From an uncultured Fusobacterium sp. (lineage in GTDB: Bacteria > Fusobacteriota > Fusobacteriia > Fusobacteriales > Fusobacteriaceae), in NCBI GenBank assembly GCA_900541465.1, contig UQJY01000010.1, positions 1 to 55,739 on the forward strand: a stretch of 55,739 nt of DNA. The letters are read 5' to 3'. A program made the position numbers and the translations under genes. The notes beneath the pieces were generated by a model. That model was not told where the DNA came from, did no database searches, and saw only the letters and a list, made by a program, of their open reading frames with translations. Of this stretch, positions 52,592-55,739 are shown one piece after another; the first letter of the stretch is position 1; every line of letters starts with the position of its first letter.

Positions 52592-52620
52592 TTGTTATTT
52601 GAACTATTAAATATTATATC
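52592..52620 (+). promoter_or_regulatory. Probable promoter of nhaC
   Basis: TTGTTA (52592-52597), a 17-bp spacer and TATATC (52615-52620), in the 195-bp divergent gap shared with the MocR gene. Confidence 0.5.
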
Positions 52621-52692
52621 ACACACAACAGCAAAATTAAAATCACTTTTGCAAAACATAATTTTTTACTCAAATTCAGGAGGACTTACTTA

Positions 52693-54072
52693 ATGACTAA
52701 CATCAAACCAAGTTTTAAGGGACTTGTCCCTTTCGTCGTTTTTATTCTTGTATACCTTGGAGCAGGAATATTTTTTGAAATAAAAGGTGTAGAAATGGCA
52801 TTCTACCAGCTTCCTTCACCTGTGGCAATCATGTGTGGTGTAATTGCAGCTTTTCTTCTTTTTAAAGGCTCTGTTACAGAAAAATTTGAAACATTTGTAA
52901 GCGGCTGCGGACATTCAGACATTATAATAATGTGTATCATCTATCTTCTTGCCGGAGCTTTTGCAGGAGTTTCAAAAGCAATGGGAGGAGTTGAATCAAC
53001 AGCTAATCTTGGGCTTACATTTATACCGCCTCAGTATATAACTGCAGGAATTTTTATAATAACAAGTTTCATATCAACTGCTACAGGAACATCTGTTGGG
53101 GCAATCGTTGCCATAGCACCTATTGCACTTGAACTTTCAACAAAAGCAAATGTTCCACTTGCAATAATTTTATCAGCTGTGATGAGCGGAGCCATGTTTG
53201 GTGATGACCTTTCAATGATTTCAGATACAACAATAGCTGCTACCAGAACTCAAGGGTGTCTTATGAAAGACAAATTCAAAGCTAATATAAGTATTGCAAT
53301 CCCTGCTGCTGTTTTAGCACTTATACTTTTCCTTGTATTCGGAAGACCTGAAACAATAGTTACTGCACAATATTATGATTACAGCATTATAAAAATTCTT
53401 CCATATATTTTCGTTTTAGTCCTTTCACTTTTAGGAATAAACGTATTTATAGTTCTTACTGGAGGAATTCTATTTTCTGGAATCGTGGGAATAATGACAG
53501 ATTCTTTCACATGGCTTCAGTTTACAAAAGAAATTTACACAGGATTTATAAATATGAATGAGATATTTATCCTTTCACTTCTTACTGGAGGACTTGCAAC
53601 AATGGTTACAAAAGCTGGGGGAGTTGAGTGGATACTTCATAAAATTCAGAAAATGATAACAGGAAAAAAATCTGCACAATTTGGAATAGGTATCCTTGTT
53701 GCCCTTACTGACTTTGCTGTTGCAAATAATACTGTGGCAATAATAATAAACGGACCTCTTGCAAAGAAAATATCTGAAGAACATAAACTTGACAACAGAA
53801 GAGTTGCAGGTATACTTGGTATTTTCTCATGTATTGCTCAAGGAATTATCCCTTATGGAGCTCAAATGCTTATACTTATAGGTTTCACAAAAGGAGCTTT
53901 AACACCTTTTGATGTAATTCCTCTTTTATGGTATCAGCAGATTCTTCTTGTGCTTACATGTATATCTGTGTTCGTGCCATTCTACAAAAGCTTCCTTTCT
54001 GATAAAAAAGAAAAGGACGAAGCTTTTAAAAATATCTCTCTGTTTGAACCTGAAAGAGAGATTGCTGAATAA
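52693..54072 (+). CDS. nhaC: NhaC-family Na+/H+ antiporter
   Basis: 459-aa membrane protein with about 11-12 helices. It has STATGTSVGAIVAIAPIALELS and SAVMSGAMFGDDLSMISDTTIAATRTQGC, the NhaC core with Asp residues likely in ion binding, and ALTDFAVANNTVAIIINGPLAKKI in the second half. The family exchanges Na+ for H+; some members move amino acids or organic acids. Monocistronic between the MocR gene and a bidirectional terminator. Confidence 0.86.
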   Translation: MTNIKPSFKGLVPFVVFILVYLGAGIFFEIKGVEMAFYQLPSPVAIMCGVIAAFLLFKGSVTEKFETFVSGCGHSDIIIMCIIYLLAGAFAGVSKAMGGVESTANLGLTFIPPQYITAGIFIITSFISTATGTSVGAIVAIAPIALELSTKANVPLAIILSAVMSGAMFGDDLSMISDTTIAATRTQGCLMKDKFKANISIAIPAAVLALILFLVFGRPETIVTAQYYDYSIIKILPYIFVLVLSLLGINVFIVLTGGILFSGIVGIMTDSFTWLQFTKEIYTGFINMNEIFILSLLTGGLATMVTKAGGVEWILHKIQKMITGKKSAQFGIGILVALTDFAVANNTVAIIINGPLAKKISEEHKLDNRRVAGILGIFSCIAQGIIPYGAQMLILIGFTKGALTPFDVIPLLWYQQILLVLTCISVFVPFYKSFLSDKKEKDEAFKNISLFEPEREIAE

Positions 54073-54103
54073 GCCCTTACCCATATAAAAATATATCTTA
54101 ACC

Positions 54104-54141
54104 AGAAAAGGATAACCTGAAAATTTAGGTTATCCTTTTCT
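54104..54141. terminator. Bidirectional terminator between nhaC and the MATE gene
   Basis: A 15-bp perfect stem AGAAAAGGATAACCT/AGGTTATCCTTTTCT with an 8-nt loop, and T-rich flanks on both strands, located between two converging genes. Confidence 0.88.
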
Positions 54142-54163
54142 CTTTTTTGTATTTTATTTTTAA

Positions 54164-55510
54164 TTATTTTTCTCTTTCAACAAAACGTCTTTTTACAAAA
54201 AGATAGCATGCAACAAGAATTATTGATGTAAGTGTCCAGCTTATTGGATAAGACAGATATAAAATTACAAGACTGTGATACTCTCTGAAAATTGTCATAA
54301 TCCATACAACTCTGAATATACATGCTCCTACAAGAACAACTATTGTAGGAAGAATTGAGTATCCCATTCCACGAAGAATACTTGCACCAACGTCCATTAT
54401 ACCGCAAAGAGGATAACTTATTCCAACAATTCCCAAACGAACAGCTCCGTATCCTATTGCCTCATCTGTTGAAATACAAATTCTCAATAATTTGTCAGCA
54501 AGCAGATAAGCTCCTCCTCCAAAAACAACACCAGCTGTTACCGCCATCAGCAATGAAACTACAAAAATCTTTCCTATTCTTCTATATTTTCTCGCTCCCA
54601 TATGCTGACTCGTAAAACTTAAAGTTGTCTGGTAAATTGCCATTACAGATGTATCAACAAATCCTTCAAGAGTTACTGCAGCTGTATTTCCTGCCATTAC
54701 AACAGAACCAAATGAATTTACAGATGATTGTATCAAAACATTTGAAATATTGAAAAATACTCCTTGAATTCCAGCAGGAAGCCCTACCTGAAGCATCTCT
54801 TTAAAAAATTTCTTATGAATTTTTATTCTTTTTATATCCAAATGAAGAAAGCCATCTGTTTTCACAAGAATTCTCATTACAAGAAAAGCTGACACAGATT
54901 CTGAAACAATAGTTGCAAGAGCAACACCTGCAACACTCAAATTAAATCCTACAACAAAAATCAGATTTAAAATTATATTTATTATTCCTGAACCTGCAAG
55001 AATATAAAGAGGACGTTTTGTATCTCCTGCCGCTCTTAAAATTGAAGCTCCAAAGTTATAAAGCATCATAGAAGGCATTCCTAAAAAATATATCCGCATA
55101 TAAAGGGTTGAAAGTTTTATTACATCATCTGGAGTTCCCATAAGTCTTAATATAGGCGGTGAAAGAATTACACCTACAAAAAGCATAATAAACCCAGACC
55201 AGATAGCTGCTGCCACTGCCGTATGAACACTTTTTCTTACTGAAGATTTATTTTTTGCTCCATAATTTCTTCCTACAATAACACTTGCTCCAAGTGAAAT
55301 TCCAATTACCAGATTAAGCAGAAGATTAATAAGGGAGCTGGTTGATCCCACAGCTGCAAGAGCATGCTCACCTGAAAATTTTCCCACAACAATTATATCA
55401 GCAGCATTAAAAAAAAGCTGCAGCATTCCAGAGCATATCAAAGGCACTGTAAAAACAAGCATACGACGAAACAACGGACCACTGCACATATCCATTTCAT
55501 AGCTCTTCAT
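54164..55510 (-). CDS. MATE-family efflux transporter
   Basis: 448 aa, 12 predicted helices, starting MKSYEMDMCSGPLFRRMLVFTVPLICSGMLQLFFNAADIIVVGKFSG. The MATE internal repeat is seen (GASVIVGRNYGAK in the first half; TLSFTSQHMGARKYRRIGKI in the second). Exports cationic drugs or metabolites against Na+ or H+. The family member and substrate are not determined. ATG with a GGGGAG site. Confidence 0.88.
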   Translation of the reverse strand: MKSYEMDMCSGPLFRRMLVFTVPLICSGMLQLFFNAADIIVVGKFSGEHALAAVGSTSSLINLLLNLVIGISLGASVIVGRNYGAKNKSSVRKSVHTAVAAAIWSGFIMLFVGVILSPPILRLMGTPDDVIKLSTLYMRIYFLGMPSMMLYNFGASILRAAGDTKRPLYILAGSGIINIILNLIFVVGFNLSVAGVALATIVSESVSAFLVMRILVKTDGFLHLDIKRIKIHKKFFKEMLQVGLPAGIQGVFFNISNVLIQSSVNSFGSVVMAGNTAAVTLEGFVDTSVMAIYQTTLSFTSQHMGARKYRRIGKIFVVSLLMAVTAGVVFGGGAYLLADKLLRICISTDEAIGYGAVRLGIVGISYPLCGIMDVGASILRGMGYSILPTIVVLVGACIFRVVWIMTIFREYHSLVILYLSYPISWTLTSIILVACYLFVKRRFVEREK

Positions 55511-55540
55511 AATAAATCTCCCCTTTTTATCATAAAAATA

Positions 55541-55568
55541 AATATAATCTGCACCATGTATATTTCAA
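55541..55568 (-). promoter_or_regulatory. Probable promoter of the MATE gene
   Basis: On the minus strand TTGAAA (55563-55568), a 16-bp spacer and TATATT (55541-55546), about 30 bp before the ATG. Confidence 0.5.
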
Positions 55569-55640
55569 ATAACTTTTCAACTCTATTTTCTCATTTTTAT
55601 TTTCTTTGTCAATAAATATTTTATATTTTTTCTTCATATA

Positions 55641-55674
55641 GGCGAAAAAAAAACTCTCTGAAATCAGAGAGTTT
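55641..55674 (-). terminator. Terminator after tRNA-Gln
   Basis: The stem AAACTCTCTGA/TCAGAGAGTTT (55651-55661 and 55664-55674) with a 2-nt loop. On the minus strand it is followed by a run of T residues. Confidence 0.85.
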
Positions 55675-55684
55675 AAATTCTTGT

Positions 55685-55739
55685 TGGCTGGGGTGGCTGG
55701 ATTCGAACCAACGCATAACGGAGTCAAAGTCCGTTGCCT
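55685..55739 (-). tRNA. tRNA-Gln (anticodon TTG), 5' part beyond the window
   Basis: On the minus strand the anticodon arm ACGGA-CTTTGAC-TCCGT gives anticodon TTG. The T arm GTTGG-TTCGAAT-CCAGC, acceptor half CACCCCA, discriminator G and encoded CCA follow. The 5' acceptor strand and D arm lie past position 55739, so the gene is cut by the window edge. Confidence 0.92.

Overview
The window is about 55.7 kb of very AT-rich chromosomal DNA, most consistent with a Fusobacterium species (Fusobacteriota). The grounds are low GC, strong GGAGG-type ribosome binding sites, frequent TTG/GTG starts, a six-gene Rnf complex, a fusobacterial-style type V autotransporter and a single-chain serine dehydratase. 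The species cannot be fixed from sequence reading alone. Nearly all genes left of about 39.5 kb run leftward (minus strand) and those from 39.8 to 49.3 kb run rightward. The divergence point beside rlbA-recF-dciA-gyrB-gyrA looks like an origin-type neighbourhood, although dnaA and dnaN are not in the window.

Layout from left to right: dacA; the nifS-nifU iron-sulfur pair; nth; a 210-bp imperfect palindrome; tyrS with a downstream acetyltransferase; a stand-alone restriction-modification protein; a patatin-like lipase; the complete S10-spc ribosomal protein cluster from rpsJ to secY (22 genes, canonical order); rnfCDGEAB; pth; a long tight array gyrB-gyrA-usp-like-phosphoesterase-pheS-pheT-sdaA; dciA-like, recF and rlbA. 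On the plus strand follow a phage/plasmid-type replication winged-helix protein, a HutP-family protein, a three-gene amino-acid-type ABC transporter, a lipidated autotransporter and a CorC/CNNM-like membrane protein. The right end carries an iron-sulfur flavoprotein, a pyridoxal kinase, a MocR/PdxR-type regulator, an NhaC antiporter, a MATE exporter and a partial tRNA-Gln.

Two regulatory leaders stand out. (1) tyrS has its own promoter followed by a 17-codon leader peptide with a good Shine-Dalgarno and three consecutive Tyr codons just before its stop. After it come a hairpin, a possible antiterminator strand and an intrinsic terminator, which is the layout of ribosome-mediated transcription attenuation. 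(2) The ABC transporter is preceded by a consensus promoter, a small 5' stem-loop, eleven UAG triplets within about 95 nt (several at the 7-nt period known for HutP RNA sites) and a strong terminator. The gene immediately upstream encodes a HutP-family protein. This looks like an undescribed HutP-type RNA-binding attenuation system controlling amino-acid uptake.

Other points of interest are a GyrA quinolone-region Thr/Asn combination, two related long palindromes at gene ends, repeated 13-bp palindromic operators near the winged-helix gene, and a pyridoxal kinase next to a PLP-dependent regulator.
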